Shown: positions 1 through 11,710, numbered from the stretch's first letter. The stretch: 64,000 nucleotides of DNA from Jaltomata sinuosa (GCA_003996215.1 QJPP01001559.1:124001-188000), one strand, 5' to 3'. Numbers and translations are program-made. Notes: generated from the sequence alone by a model not told the origin.

Positions 1-412
1 TAAAGGGGTCTTCATAAGACCAGAAAGGGATAGACAGAAATACATAGAAAAGCTCTGCTCTTCGGTGGTGATCCGCAAGTCTTCCGCATACAAAGAAGTC
101 TTCATCTCCAAGTGTTTAGCCGCAAGTCTTCCGCATACAAAGAAGTCTTCATCTCCAAGTGTTGAGTCGCAAGTTTTCATACCTCCACGATTGTGATTAA
201 AGCTTCGCTCCGCATTCGTGGTGAAAATTCAACAAATATTTTGTCAATCAAAAGCAAATCAAGGAACGTGAGGAGAAGAATCAGAGGATTACATCTTTTT
301 ATAAGATTTTATAAAGATTGTAACCCCCGCATAAATTATTGAAATATAAATATTATTGTTTATTGCTATCTTTCCTTTCTTAATTTCTTATTTTCAGGAA
401 CGAAACTTAGTC
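1..412 (+). repeat. 5' LTR (partial) with internal 48-bp tandem duplication
   Basis: Partial left LTR of the gag-only element. It carries two copies of a unit of about 48 bp (CGCAAGTCTTCCGCATACAA...) at about 65-165, plus part of a third. The 3' LTR has one copy, so the two LTRs diverged by a tandem duplication or its loss. After the LTR comes AATTGGCAAGCCCAGTGGGA, in the place of the primer-binding site. It is not complementary to initiator tRNA-Met; I did not assign the tRNA. Confidence 0.8.
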
Positions 413-493
413 GTTTACAAATTGGCAAGCCCAGTGGGACAATCTTTACCTCTCATCTCTTCTCTCTGGCAATCAAAGTTCAAGAACACTAAG

Positions 494-655
494 ATGGCTT
501 CCAAAAAGGTCAACTCGGAATCCGCATCTGCAAAAACTATTGGATCTAAATTCTCTACTGCGGTGGAAAACATCCTTGATGTTACTGCGGGAAGCATGGG
601 AACTGTCACAAGGAACCAAGCCAAATTTCTGGGACAACAAGCCTCACAAGTGTAA
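494..655 (+). pseudogene. Gag N-terminal fragment of the gag-only element
   Basis: A 53-residue reading frame begins MASKKVNSES just after the 5' LTR and ends at a stop at 653-655. Its position and its polar, lysine-rich start fit the beginning of the element's Gag polyprotein. About 50 bases after the stop the frame is separated from the main Gag core (2971 onward) by a foreign LTR-like insertion, so the element cannot make a continuous Gag. The assignment rests on position and context; this N-terminal piece has no diagnostic motif. Confidence 0.5.
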
Positions 656-1593
656 TCCAAATATGATGTTGTCTTTGGTTCATCTCTGAAATGTGTGAAG
701 TTGTCACGACCCAACCGTCGTGAGTGACACCCACCCAACTCCCGGATGAGCGAACCAATAGAGTTCAACCCTTGCCTAGACTAACTGCCTAAAACCAGCA
801 AGCAAAAAGTAAACTAGCAATCAAACGAATCAAAAACTAATCATAATAATGAATTTGCGAAAAATCCCACTTAGGAACTGAAAGTCATCGTACTAAACAT
901 CAATACCAAATATCTAAAATACGGGGATGCAACCCCAAAGGAGAAAATGAAATAGTTTTAAGTTTGAAATAAATGGACTGAAACTCTAAGGATAACCCAA
1001 GGTAGCTCGAATCAAGCAGCTCACCTTTGGAAGTCAGAATCACCGGTGCTAAAGATGAGGTCGCGTCTCAGCCGCTGGAAGATTTTCTGTACTCAGCAAA
1101 GGAAAAGCAAGTGCAGTATCAGTACACCACCACTGTGTACTGGTAGGATCATCAGCCAGTTTCAAGTAAACAGTATATACACAGTACAACAAATTCAAGT
1201 ATATATATGGAAAACATGCAACAAGTCAACAGGTCCTAGACTACAGTCTCCACCTACCTTGTTCCCGTATGAAGTCCATCTCTTACAGTTTTATACCACA
1301 AACATGTACCAATAACCATATCTTTCCGTCTAGCCCGGACCCATCCTGAAATTCCCTCTAGACAATTACCAAAAGTGATGATCAACCCGGTCTAAATCAA
1401 GACCAACACAACAGTTATACAATAGTTCCCGGCCACTCAAGGACCACCAAACAATAGCATCTTTCAATAAACAACCCGGTCCACTCACGAAACCAATATC
1501 AGGTATTACATTCAGTAAAATAACCCGATCCACACACGGACCAATAACAATCAATGAAATACAAAAGTCAACATGCAATATGCAATAAAGTAA

Positions 1594-1704
1594 ACCCGTA
1601 CCAGACGTGGTACCCGTGCCAACCAATTATTATACCCATACCAGGTGTGGTACCCGTGCCAACCATTTGTTATACCCGTACCAGGCGTGGTACCCGAGCC
1701 AACC
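1594..1704. repeat. Three-copy 40-bp tandem repeat
   Basis: Units starting ACCCGTACCAG, ACCCATACCAG and ACCCGTACCAG begin at 1594, 1634 and 1674. Each continues with a GTGGTACCCG core and CCAACC. Just upstream (about 1390-1550) a shorter, looser repeat of CCCGGTCCAC...GGACCAA type is seen. Both lie in the LTR-like insertion. Confidence 0.8.
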
Positions 1705-2436
1705 GAATGTCAATAACCACAGTCAATAGATGAACACACACAACTTGTAAAACCAACAAGCAAACACAGTTCAACACAGACTGTAAACAGGAACTTAGAC
1801 ATTCCACACAACTTTCCTAAGCAATGTAAAGCATACAATCTCTTAGACATGAGTACATGAATATGCAACATTCACAGAAAATCATAAGCCATCACCTACC
1901 TCGAAATGATCCAAACTCTATTCAACCCGAGCTTTCCTGTGTTCCGGATTTCTCTCTCGTTCTTGGTCTAAAAACAACACACAGTACATATAATTAACAC
2001 ACAAGGCCTGCACATTACTCGGATTATACCAAATCTCCAAACCCCCAGCCACCCATGATCATCCCACCCTTTTCTGGGCTTTTCCACCGTTAATTCTCCT
2101 AGTTCTATCATTTTTACGGATAAAAATGGAGAATTTAACAACCTATGATCATTTTAACATACTTTTATCAACACCCAAGAACGTACATGCTTGGAACCCT
2201 CTTCCTTCCCCGAATTTCACCATTCCTAGGTTATGCCAACCTTTTCCCAAATTTTCTCCTAGCAATTCTACCGCATAGGAAACGTAATACAAAGGTTGAG
2301 GAACGAAAACCTTACCTAAGGAAAGAATTTCGACGAAAAAAGGAAGAAAAACGCCTGGAATCGCCTAGCCCTTCTCCCAAAGCAAAGTTGTGAAAAAATG
2401 AATATTTTGGGAACTTTTTTTGCATTAAAATCCCGT

Positions 2437-2566
2437 CGGCCCGCTATAGCGGTCCCCGCTCTACTATAGCGGTCCCGCTATAGCGGACGACTTCGGCTAT
2501 AGCGGTCTTAAGTGGGGTTGACCGCCCTTGACCACCGCTATAGCGGAGGTCGCTACGGCGGACCGT
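2437..2566. repeat. Cluster of CCGCTATAGCGG palindromes
   Basis: About six full or partial copies of the 12-bp perfect palindrome CCGCTATAGCGG and its half-sites lie within 130 bp, in DNA that is otherwise AT-rich. Function unknown. The density of palindromes in an LTR suggests a regulatory or structural role, but that is inference. Confidence 0.75.
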
Positions 2567-2970
2567 TGCGCTCGTCACAGACAGAATGTCCAGAAATCTC
2601 CTAGTTTTGGCCATTTTACAATACACTTGCTTTCCCGACGACCCAAAACAACCCCTTCACATCAAATGCAATTTTGGGAGTTCTACTTACTCAAATTCGA
2701 TTTTGAAAAGTCCCCCGGACTCCTTTATGTCTTGGCTACATAGAGAACTAGCTCAAAACAAGACACATAGAGCAATCCTTACCCAGATTTTCCTAGACTC
2801 TACCTCGCTCCAAAACCGGTCAAGGCTAGCCTAGCCCAGAATTTTAAACTCCTAAACCCGGAGTTTTCTAACTCTAAAACTTGGCACTATTGGATTACCC
2901 GTAACTACGGACCCGGTCGTTATAGAAGTCTCCCGCAAACCCCACAAAAGAAGGAAATGACATCGCCAAA

Positions 2971-4032
2971 ATGGTCGAAAGGGTTCTTGCCCAACTGAGC
3001 TTATCTACGTCCAAGAAGTCCTTTACTCTAGCCGACGATGATGTCTTAAGCACTGGATCTACTCTGCGTAACATATCTGCATCTCATATTCGGGAAAATC
3101 ATTGTTATTCTCCATCATCTACGATGGTGATGCATGCGATGGTGACTAACGATTCGTCCATAGAAGAACATCTTGCGAGCTTGACAAGAGCTATTGAAGG
3201 CTTGACCAAGTATGTTCAAGATCGAGATGCTCGAATTATTAAGTTAACACATAGGATAGAAGGCATGATGGATGAAGAATCCAGTCATGCACCTGCAAAG
3301 CGTCCGCAAACACAAGAGACGGTTGATCACCCTGCAAAGCAAGTGGAACATGCTAAGGAGATTCAAGTTTCCTCTGAAGGTCTGATTCCAATCGATCAAA
3401 TCAAGGAGTTTATCATGGGGACCATCAAGGATGAGTACGAGGTTGCTACGAAATCCCCCTTTACATACGCGAAGCCGTACACCGCAAAGAGTGATAGCTT
3501 GAAAATGCCTGCCAATTATCAACCCCCAAAATTTCAACAATTCGATGGTAAGGAAAATCTGAAGCAACATGTAGCACACTTCATTGAAACGTGCAACAAT
3601 GGTGGAACATATGATGATTATCTCATCAAACAGTTTGTTCGTACCCTTAGAGGTAATGCTTTTGATTGGTACACAGACCTTGAGTCTGGTTCCATTGATA
3701 GTTGGGAACAAATGGAGCAAGAATTTCTCAATCGCTTCTATAGCATGAGACATACCGTTAGCATGGTGGATAACCGATGGAGGCACGCAAGTCTAAGCTA
3801 CAAGGATAGACTTAGTGAAACTTCAAGTATAGAGATGTGCATTCAAGGTATGCACTGGGGTCTCTGCTATATTTTGCAAGGCATAAAACCTAAAACATTT
3901 GAAGAATTAGCAACTCGTGCTCATGATATGGAACTGAGTATGGCTACAAGTGAAGACCAAGGGTTTTACGACTTTGAGCCTCATGAAGAAAAAGTAGATG
4001 ATATTGAGGATGGGGGCAATCTTTCATCCTAA
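2971..4032 (+). pseudogene. Retrotransposon Gag core (retrotrans_gag domain), incomplete
   Basis: An open frame of 353 residues. Residues about 60-95 look like a coiled coil. Residues about 170-330 match the plant Ty3 Gag core: PPKFQQFDGKEN, HFIETCNN, FVRTLRGNAFDWYTDLE, then WEQMEQEFLNRFYS, and near the end FEELATRAHDMELSM. After VSMVD the sequence jumps straight to NRWRHASL. Related Gags carry about 20 more residues here, so there is a small in-frame deletion. No zinc knuckle, protease or Pol follows; tandem repeats begin directly after the stop. The true N-terminus lies upstream of the LTR-like insertion, so the ATG at 2971 is only the first in the remaining frame. Confidence 0.7.
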
Positions 4033-4039
4033 ACTGAAA

Positions 4040-4460
4040 TCGAAGAGCCTATGCAAGTTGAAATGCTCCTTGACGCATGAGCCTAAACTGCAAGTTGAAA
4101 CGCTCCCCAACGCACGAGCCTAAACTACAAGTTGAAACGCTCCTCAATGCACGAGCCTAAACTACAAATTATAATACTTCTCTACACGAGCCTAAAATTC
4201 ATGTCATGAAGCTCTTCAAATACGAGCCAAACATCCAAGTTTTCGTAGCTCTTCAAATATGAGCCGAATGTCCAAAGTTTCAAAGCTCTTCAATTACGAG
4301 CCAAATCTTCAATTTGTAAAGCTCCTCAAATACAGGCCAAAGCTTCAATTTATAAAGCTCTTAAAAATTCAAGCCATATCTTCAAGTTGTGAAACTCTAA
4401 GAAAATTCGAGCCATATCTTCAAGTTGCAAAGCTCCATGAAAATGAGCTAAATCTTCAAG
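4040..4460. repeat. Degenerate tandem repeat, period about 33-42 bp
   Basis: Repeated units of the form GAGCCTAAACTACAAGTTG followed by AAACGCTCC begin near 4046, 4079, 4120 and 4153, with more divergent copies to about 4460. The array starts right after the Gag stop codon and has no usable reading frame. Confidence 0.75.
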
Positions 4461-4513
4461 TTGAATACTCCTGCCCCACAAGAGTATTAACTGTGTACGG
4501 TTCCAAAAAAAAT

Positions 4514-4625
4514 GTCCGCTAGGTTGAAAACCTCACAAGAGGTGGCCTAGGCAAAAGTTAGGACACAAAAAGTCCACTAGGTTGAAAACCTCGCAAGAGG
4601 TAGCCTAGGCAAAAGTTAGGACACA
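4514..4625. repeat. Two-copy 58-bp tandem repeat
   Basis: Units start at 4514 (GTCCGCTAGGTTGAAAACCT) and 4572 (GTCCACTAGGTTGAAAACCT). Both continue through CCTAGGCAAAAGTTAGGACA. They lie in the interior of the gag-only element. Confidence 0.85.
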
Positions 4626-4979
4626 CAAAAAAACAAAAAAAAACCCTCTTTCAGAACTACGTTATGACTTGATCCTCTTCACCGAGGTACGTAGGCACTT
4701 AAAATTTCATTCTGGGTTCAGTCGCATGAGTGTCAAAAAAACTCATGTTTCCACTTGATCTGGCACATGAAGGTTAAATCTCAAGTACTATTTCATCAAA
4801 CTTGGGACTTTCGCCGAAGGTTGATGATTCAATCGGGGGAAAATCTCCATGGTAAATGAAATTGCTCCGATAGGAAGACTATAATATTTCAATAAGTAGT
4901 AAATTCCGCAAGTTGGAACCTTCATATTTGCAAAGCCGTCTTGGTAGGATCTTCGAACGCGCAAAGAAAAGCGAAGAGA

Positions 4980-6130
4980 CAAAAATAGAAGAATTTGAGC
5001 CCACTTCGAAGAGATATCTGCACAAATCCGTAAAGCCTTTCGCCCTGATTTTCACATGAGTTGTAGATCTCAGAATTCTCTTTGCAATGGAATAAGAAGC
5101 TCATAATCTTGGCACTCCTACTCCGAGTTATGAATATTTTTTCCGCAGGCGCGCAAAGCTGAAGAGGCAAATAAGGCAGAATTTGGGTCAAATTCAAAGA
5201 GATATCTGTACAAATACGTAAAGCCTTTGGTCGTGAATTTTACATATATTGTATCTCTGGGAGTCCTATTTCCAACGGAATAAGAAGCTCATGATTTCGG
5301 TACTCCTACTCCGAGTTATGAATTTTCTTCCACAGACGTGTAAAGCTGAAGAGATGGACGAGGCAGAAATTGAGCCGAATTCGAAGACAAATCTGTACCA
5401 ATCCGTCAAGCCTTTGGTCGTGATTTTTATACGTATTGCAGCTGTGGGAGTCCTCTTTCCAACGGAACAAGAATCTCATGATTTCGGCACTCTTACTCCG
5501 AGTTATGAATTTTCTTCCATAGACGCACAAATCTGAAGAGATGGACGAGGCAGAAATTGAGCCGACTTTGAAGACAAATCTGTACCAATCCGTGAAGCTT
5601 GTGGCCGTGATTTTTATATATATTGTAGTTATTGGAGTCCTCTTTCCAACAATGTAAGAAGCTCGTGATTTTGGCACTCCTACTACGAGTTATTAATTTT
5701 CTTCCACAGACGTACAAAGCTGAAGAGCGGAGTGTGGCAGGCTCTTAGCTGACTTCGAATTGAAATCTGTACAAATTCACAAAGTGTTTGGACATGATTT
5801 TTATACAGATTGTAGATCTTGGAGTCCTATTTCCAACGATATAAGAAGCTCGTGATTTTGGCACTCCTACTATGAGTTATGGATTTTCTACCACAGACGC
5901 TCAAAGCTGAAAAGTTGAGTAAGGAAGAATTCAAAAAAAAATGATAAAAAAGAGGAACTGTACAAATCCGGAGATCTTTGGGTCGTGATCTTTGGACAAG
6001 TTGTAGCTCTGTGATTTATCTTTCTAATGGAACAAGAATCTCATGATTTCGGGGCTTCCATCTCGGGATATGAATGTTGTGGCCAGAGCACTTAAAACTG
6101 AAAAGTCAGTGCGGCAGATTTCTCAATCAA
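4980..6130. repeat. Tandem array of about 188-bp units in the gag-only element
   Basis: The motif AAGAAGCTC..GATTT.GGCACTCCTACTCCGAGTTAT recurs at about 5093, 5282, 5468, 5657, 5843 and 6033, with spacings of 189, 186, 189, 186 and 190 bp. Each unit also carries GCTGAAGAG...GCAGAA, AAATCTGTACAAATCCG and GGTCGTGATTTTTA. Copies become more divergent toward 6130. Short open frames on both strands are by-products of the repeat and not genes. Confidence 0.9.
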
Positions 6131-7600
6131 CTTCAAAAAAATTAATTCTAGTTGATCTGAAAAGAATTTGGCTCTGATTTTTTTTTGATATGTCTCTCCC
6201 TTTGAAGTCTAGTTCCTGACAAATCAAGTGGCTTATAATTTCATCGGTCCTACATCAAGAAACAAGTATTCTTGTTGAGATGCGCCAAGTAGTTGCTTGC
6301 TGAAGTTAGGAACGACTACTCCCAGCCTCTTTCTTGCCAAGCCGTAAGGATGAAATGCGCCATGTGTTTGCTCACCAAGGATGCAATATGGTCATTCTAA
6401 GTGTCAACCTCGCCAAGTCCCAATGACGATATGCACCACATGTTAGCTCTCCAAGCCGCAATAGGAAAATACACCAAGTGGTTCATGGCCGTTCGTGCGG
6501 TTATCTCTTACATCTTCTTGGTCTGATATTGAGACTATTGGTATTTCTTTGCACTTGCAATAAAAAGGAGATGATGTATCGGCATGGTAAAACTTTTTCC
6601 ATATACATGCTTCAGCTCATCGTGACAAATACGGCTCTAATTTGGATGTTGAAGAGAAGCCACCAACTAAAAGAAGAGGATATTCCATGCGCTTTGCTTG
6701 TCAAGGATGGAATGTAGTCGTTGTGTCACCAAGCCACAAGGATGAGATGTTCCATATGCTCAAGTACCGAGTATGGAATGCGGTTTTTCCAAACATCTTT
6801 TTCATCAAGTCGCAAGGATGAGATGCGCCACATGCTCGAGCACCAAAGATGGAATATGGTCACTCCACATCTCCTTCTCGCCTAGCCACAGGAGGAACAC
6901 ACCAGCTGGTATACCTCATCAATTATATGGTCATCCCTTGCATCTCCTCGATCTGAAATAGAGACCATTTACACCCTCAGGCAGACCTACAAAAAAAAGA
7001 TACAAAAAGGAGAAGCACGCTCACGGTTGCTGTCCAAAGTCAAGACCTGCAAGATTGTATTGCTAACTTCAAAAATTAATTTCCGTTAGTCCAGAAAGAG
7101 TTTGGCCTTGATTTTTGGATATGTGGTAGCCTTTGAAGTCTAGTATCTACAAAATTAAGTCGATCATCATTTGGACGCTCCTACACAAGGATACATACGT
7201 TTTGGTGAGACTGCATAGATCTGTAATAAGAACTGCCAGATCTGAAGACCAACTTCAAAAAATTAATTCCCATCAATCGAGAAAGAGTTTGGCTTTGATT
7301 TTTGGATATGTCATAACTTCATGTTTCTGCTTTCCAGTGCTGCAAGCCGTTTGTGGTTTCGTTATTCCTAAGTCAAGATACAATATTTTTTTGTAAGGCC
7401 ACATCAGAATTCTAGGCTAAATACAAAAAATTACCTTGGAGAATCTAGGAGCTATCTGATCGTGATTTTCGGCTATGTCATAGCTCTACGAGTCTAGTTT
7501 CTGAAAAATCAAATGTATCATGATTTTTAGTCTTCCTACGGCAAGATATGAATTTTCTACCACAATCGCGCTGAGCTGTGAAAAAAATGACGAAAATCAA
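6131..7600. repeat. Further diverged repeats (GCCAAG...GATGAAATGCGCCA and about 180-bp units)
   Basis: About 6290-6960 holds several copies of a second unit containing AAGGATGARATGCGCCACATG and GGATGGAATATGGTC. Around 6130, 7065 and 7250 a third family recurs (CTTCAAAAAATTAATTCC...GAGTTTGGC.TTGATTTTTGGATATG), about 180-190 bp apart. These look like older relatives of the array before them. No gene seen. Confidence 0.65.
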
Positions 7601-7739
7601 ATATGAAAGAGGAATTACCTGATAGAAGCAGACTCAATGGAACTTGATGATGCCGCAACTTGACTATCAACCGCCGTAGGAATGTGGATATTTATAGATG
7701 TCAAAAGACGGGGTCGTAAGTTTGATTCCTATAGATTAT

Positions 7740-8075
7740 GGGAAATTATAGCTATGAAATTTTTTTATTGAAACCAAATTATGGAAATTTTTCTTAGAAC
7801 CAAAATTATGAAAAATTATAGTTATTGAAAATTTCCATTGGAACCAAAATATGAAAAATTTCCATAGGAATCAAAATTATAAAAAATATGAAAACTTTCC
7901 ATAATTGCAAAATTATGAAAAATTATAGTTATGGAAAGTTTTCATTGGAACCAAAATATGGAAAACTTCCATTGGAATCAAAATTATGGAAAGTTATAGT
8001 TATGGAAATTTCCATTGAAGCCAATTATGGAAAGTTTCCGTTGGAATCAAATATGGAAAGTTTGAAAAGCCTTCT
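7740..8075. repeat. AT-rich tandem/inverted repeat (ATGGAAATTTCCATTGGAACC type)
   Basis: Many alternating copies of ATGGAAATTTCCATTGGAACC and AAATTATGAAAAATTATAGTT, about 40-60 bp apart. The half-site GGAAATTTCC is itself palindromic. Confidence 0.75.
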
Positions 8076-8597
8076 AATAAGGCTAGGCTTACTTATGGAG
8101 GGTTCGAAGTCCTTACATTTTGTTCAAATGATCGAGCAAAATTGAAGGAGAACCTACTATAAAGGTGTTCAACATCAAAGAAAGCAACACCTTAACACAT
8201 GCGTCGAAATCACGAGCTTCATATCATCAAATCAAGCTTATAGACGCGATCCTTGCTCTCCAACCAATTTTGTAGTTGATGACCCTAATAAAGTCATAAA
8301 ATTACAAAGAAATACTATGCGATAATTCTCCATAAGCTGAAAACACTTCAAACCAAAAAATGAGTCGGTAAATGACCGAAAGCCAAGTAATCTCTTGCAA
8401 ATTAGAGAATGTTGTCAAAAAGACTCCGGTACGTGTTAATTTGGATAGCTTCGACATAGTCATTTCTTGTGAAGTTTCAAATATTTCACAAGAAAAAAAA
8501 CTACGTGAAAAAAAAAATTGCTTCACGAATACTTCAAGCCTTGTCTTTAGATGTTCGACAAGTCGAGCACCCCAAAAGCCTCGAAGCAGGGGGCATT

Positions 8598-9176
8598 TGT
8601 AGACGGTGAAGTTTTATTGATAAATCCATATTAAATTTTGGATTAAATCTTAAATTCATAATATGTTGACCGAGTCAAATTATTGGTTAATAAAGTGGGA
8701 TTAATATTTAAGTTAAAATTATATGACTTAAATAAAGTTCAAATCACATTTGGGCTAGTCTGTTAAGTTGACAAGATGAGCCCAACTCATGCTCTTCTTG
8801 GAGACCAAAATACCCCCAAAACCCTAGCTTACACCTATATAAAGGGGTCTTCATAAGAACAGAAAGGGATAGACAGAAATACATAGAAAAGCTCTGCTCT
8901 TCGGTGGTGATCCGCAAGTCTTCCGCATACAAAGAAGTCTTCATCTCCAAGTGTTTAGCATTAAAGCTTCGCTCCACATTCGTGGTGAAAATCCCACAAA
9001 TATTTTGTCAATCAAAAGCAAATCAAGGAACGTGAGGAGAAGAATCAGAGGATTACATCTTTTTATAAGATTTTATAAAGATTGTAACCCCCGCACAAAT
9101 TATTGAAATATAAATATTATTGTTTTTTGCTATCTTTCCTTTTTTGATCTCTTATTTTCAGGAACGAAACTTAGTC
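8598..9176 (+). repeat. 3' LTR of the gag-only element
   Basis: Starts TGTAGACGGTGAAG directly after the purine-rich tract AAGCAGGGGGCATT and ends GGAACGAAACTTAGTC. A TATA-like box CTATATAAAG lies at 8835-8844, the likely LTR promoter. After 9176 the sequence no longer matches the DNA following the 5' LTR, which marks the element boundary. Confidence 0.8.
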
Positions 9177-11700
9177 AGTATTCTCTTGTATATTTTCCTT
9201 TCTTTTAATTTACTTTAAGTTGTAGATTTTAATTTATATGAAACAACAAAATGATTAAACCTTAATATTGTTTGCATGCAATTTTCTTTTGATTATCTAT
9301 TAATTACTTTTTTATCGCAGATTATGAAAATGTGATGTTACATTGAGCCCGACATATATAAAGAGAAGAGATTTACCAACAAAATAAAGTTGAAGGCGTA
9401 AGTCAGTAATGTTCTCCATCCACTATATTTTACTTTTATTTTCTGCTTTTACTACTTTTAAAAATATTCTTGTACCTAAAATCCTAAAAGAAATATTAAA
9501 AAGCTAACTTTACTTTATAATACCCAAAATCTCCTCCTAATCACCATAAGGAGTAACCCACAAATGTCTGAATTTGTGAGAATATAGGTTGGAACAGAAG
9601 AAAAATGAGGAAGTATTTTTAAATTTCAGTGTAAATGCGAAGGTTGATATGTAAATTTATGAGTTTTCAGTTGAATATATACCTTCCTGATTTTTGTAGG
9701 ATGAAGTTGGTCCGTAATTCGTATGCATTTTCAATACATTGCATTTGCACGCTTTGTGATAAGAGAAAACCAAAGTAAGACATGGATATATACCAAATTT
9801 ATAAAGAAAAATATCTTAAGAACTGTTTATCATCTGTTGCATTTTCTTTTCAGTAAGACATGGATATATACTCTATTTTATCTTTCGTCTTTATATTGTT
9901 ATTCAGGAAACTGTCAATTATTTGCACATATAAAAAATGAACTGAGGAGGCTCTATCTATAAAAAAATATCTCAAGAATTTCCTAATCTCGGTCGTTATT
10001 TGTTTTATGTGTGTGCAACTTTCAGATAAAACAAAGTTGATTGTATTTGATTTTGTAGAAAATCCTCCTGAAACATTATAAATTACATGTACAAAGATAT
10101 TTTTTTGCCCGTGTTTACTTTTTGAAAGCTTAAAGAAACAAGGTAAGCGTATTAACAGAAAATGAGCAAAGCAAGGGGTGAGCTTATGCCCGGCTAATTG
10201 AATGGAGTTGCCGTATTTAAAGAATCATGTTCAAGTATCGAGGAGATTGACGACTCAGAAAAGGATTCGGTCTTTACCAATCCCAATTAGAGAACGGTCT
10301 CTGAAAGCCCATGTTTTGATAAACACAAAAACATGTAAAGAATTTTTATTTTTTTGAAATCACTTAATTGCTTTACATGATATTTTTGTAAAAAAATTAA
10401 TTAATTAGTCTTACGTATAATTAATTACACAAAAGTTAAAAGTAGAGTGTCCATCAAATTTTGCTTTGTATAATCTTAGCTCTAGCAGCAGGCAACATAC
10501 TAATATAGATAGTGCATGTTTGTCTGTAAATAATGTGACCACTGTAGTGGCTTTGCCACAATCCCGCTCTCTGTAGTTTTTTTATGATGCAATATATATA
10601 ACTAAAGTAGACATGTGTACAAGTGTTAATAGTAAATGGATTAGAAGTTCCAATCCATTTGAATTTGACTAATAAAATTAACATTTGAAATATTTTTAGA
10701 TTTTAACATATTTTAATAACTACATATTGTAAAGTGTATTTTTAAAAATTCAATAATGATTTTAATTATCACGCGAAGCGCGAATACATTCACTAGTTAG
10801 TTATATTTTGAGGTTAATAAATTCGATTTGCTAAAACATACTGCACAAATTAAGCACAAATAATCGACAATATCGTGTACATTTTTTTGGTCCAAAGTAC
10901 CTTATATTATTTGCTTGGTTTAGACTTGTAATAATTTAATAAATTTGTCACCATTATATATAGCTGGAAAGATCCTTTTAGAACCATATTTTATTCTCTC
11001 CTTTATGCTGTATTTTAAAAAATACTTTCTTGGTGGACAATCCATGTTTTCTTATCTTATTAACTTATTCGATAATAGAGGAAATAAAACCAAAAAATTG
11101 GAAAAAAGTACCCACCACCCAATCGAGTACATAAGATACGCTATTATTTTACATAAATATATTATATTCTTATCTCACTTACTATTTATTTAATTATTTA
11201 ATGTTTCATATAAATATAATGCGTCATTTTATTTAATATAAAAAATTAAAGGTAAAATTTAATTTTTATAATATCAAAATTTGAATTATATTACATTTCG
11301 TCTACTTTACTAGTTTGAAATTCACAGCTTGTTAACTACATTTGTACCTTTATAAAACACTAGTAAAACAAGATTAATATTCAGAAAATAAAAGTTAATT
11401 AAAACGAACAAAAGTTGTTACCAGTAATGAATATCTCAAATTTAATGAAATTTAATTGCAGCAGACATTATATGCCGACTTTTTTAATTACTTAATTATT
11501 GAAAAAATTAAATTGTTTACACTATCAATATTTCATCAAAAAATCCTCCTCATACCTTCTGAGTTCGCATCTCGATGCAGTAAATCGAACGGTCCTAAGC
11601 GGGGTACACCCCTTCCCAAGCCACAAATCTACGGTCCAGATCACCCTTCGTAATAGCACACCGTTCAAAAAGAGCACCAAACAATTAGGGCATTGCAGGC
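9177..11700. other. Intergenic region, no gene seen
   Basis: AT-rich DNA between the LTR element and the VDAC promoter. It holds a short duplication (GTAAGACATGGATATATAC at about 9776 and 9856) and a Helitron-like 3' terminus near 10796. No conserved reading frame. Confidence 0.6.
10768..10796 (+). mobile_element. Helitron-like 3' terminus
   Basis: The GC hairpin CGCGAAGCGCG at 10772-10782 is followed 10 bases later by CTAG and then T. This is the layout of Helitron 3' ends (short hairpin, then CTRR, inserted before T). The 5' TC end was not identified, so the element length is unknown. Confidence 0.5.
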
Positions 11701-11703
11701 CTT

Positions 11704-11710
11704 TTATATA
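11704..11710 (+). promoter_or_regulatory. Probable TATA box of the VDAC gene
   Basis: TTATATA lies 90-95 bp upstream of the VDAC start codon, followed by a CT-rich leader (CTTCTTCTTCTTACTCC) typical of a plant 5' UTR. Start of transcription would be near 11735-11740. Confidence 0.45.

Larger units (their letters stand above)
702..2962 (-). mobile_element. Putative solo LTR of a second Ty3-type element, inside gag
   Basis: The segment starts TGTCACGACCC and ends GGAAATGACA, giving TGTCA/TGACA terminal inverted repeats as expected of an LTR. It separates two parts of the host element's Gag region and has no coding capacity. It contains a CCGCTATAGCGG cluster and a three-copy 40-bp tandem repeat. 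I found no matching 5-bp target duplication (GAAGT versus TCGCC), so the ends or the origin may be different. Strand is a guess from the ...GGGTCGTGACA end typical of Solanaceae LTRs. Confidence 0.45.
1..9176 (+). mobile_element. Gag-only (LARD-like) Ty3-type LTR retrotransposon, 5' end cut by window
   Basis: Positions 1-412 and 8840-9176 are near-identical direct repeats (both begin TAAAGGGGTCTTCATAAG and end GGAACGAAACTTAGTC), so they are the two LTRs. The 3' LTR shows a start at 8598, so about 240 bp of the 5' LTR lie outside the window. Between the LTRs I see only Gag-like coding sequence (494-655 and 2971-4032). There is no protease, reverse transcriptase or integrase, so the element must be mobilised in trans. 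The rest of the interior is tandem repeats. A separate LTR-like insertion interrupts the Gag region at about 702-2962. The target duplication cannot be checked because the left end is missing. Confidence 0.8.

Noticed and set aside
5249..5717. Overlapping frames of 74-123 codons on both strands
   Set aside because: They repeat with the 188-bp tandem unit on both strands and have no conserved domain; they are by-products of the array.
4040..8075. CRISPR-like arrangement of repeats
   Set aside because: Units are contiguous tandem repeats without unique spacers, in a plant retroelement.
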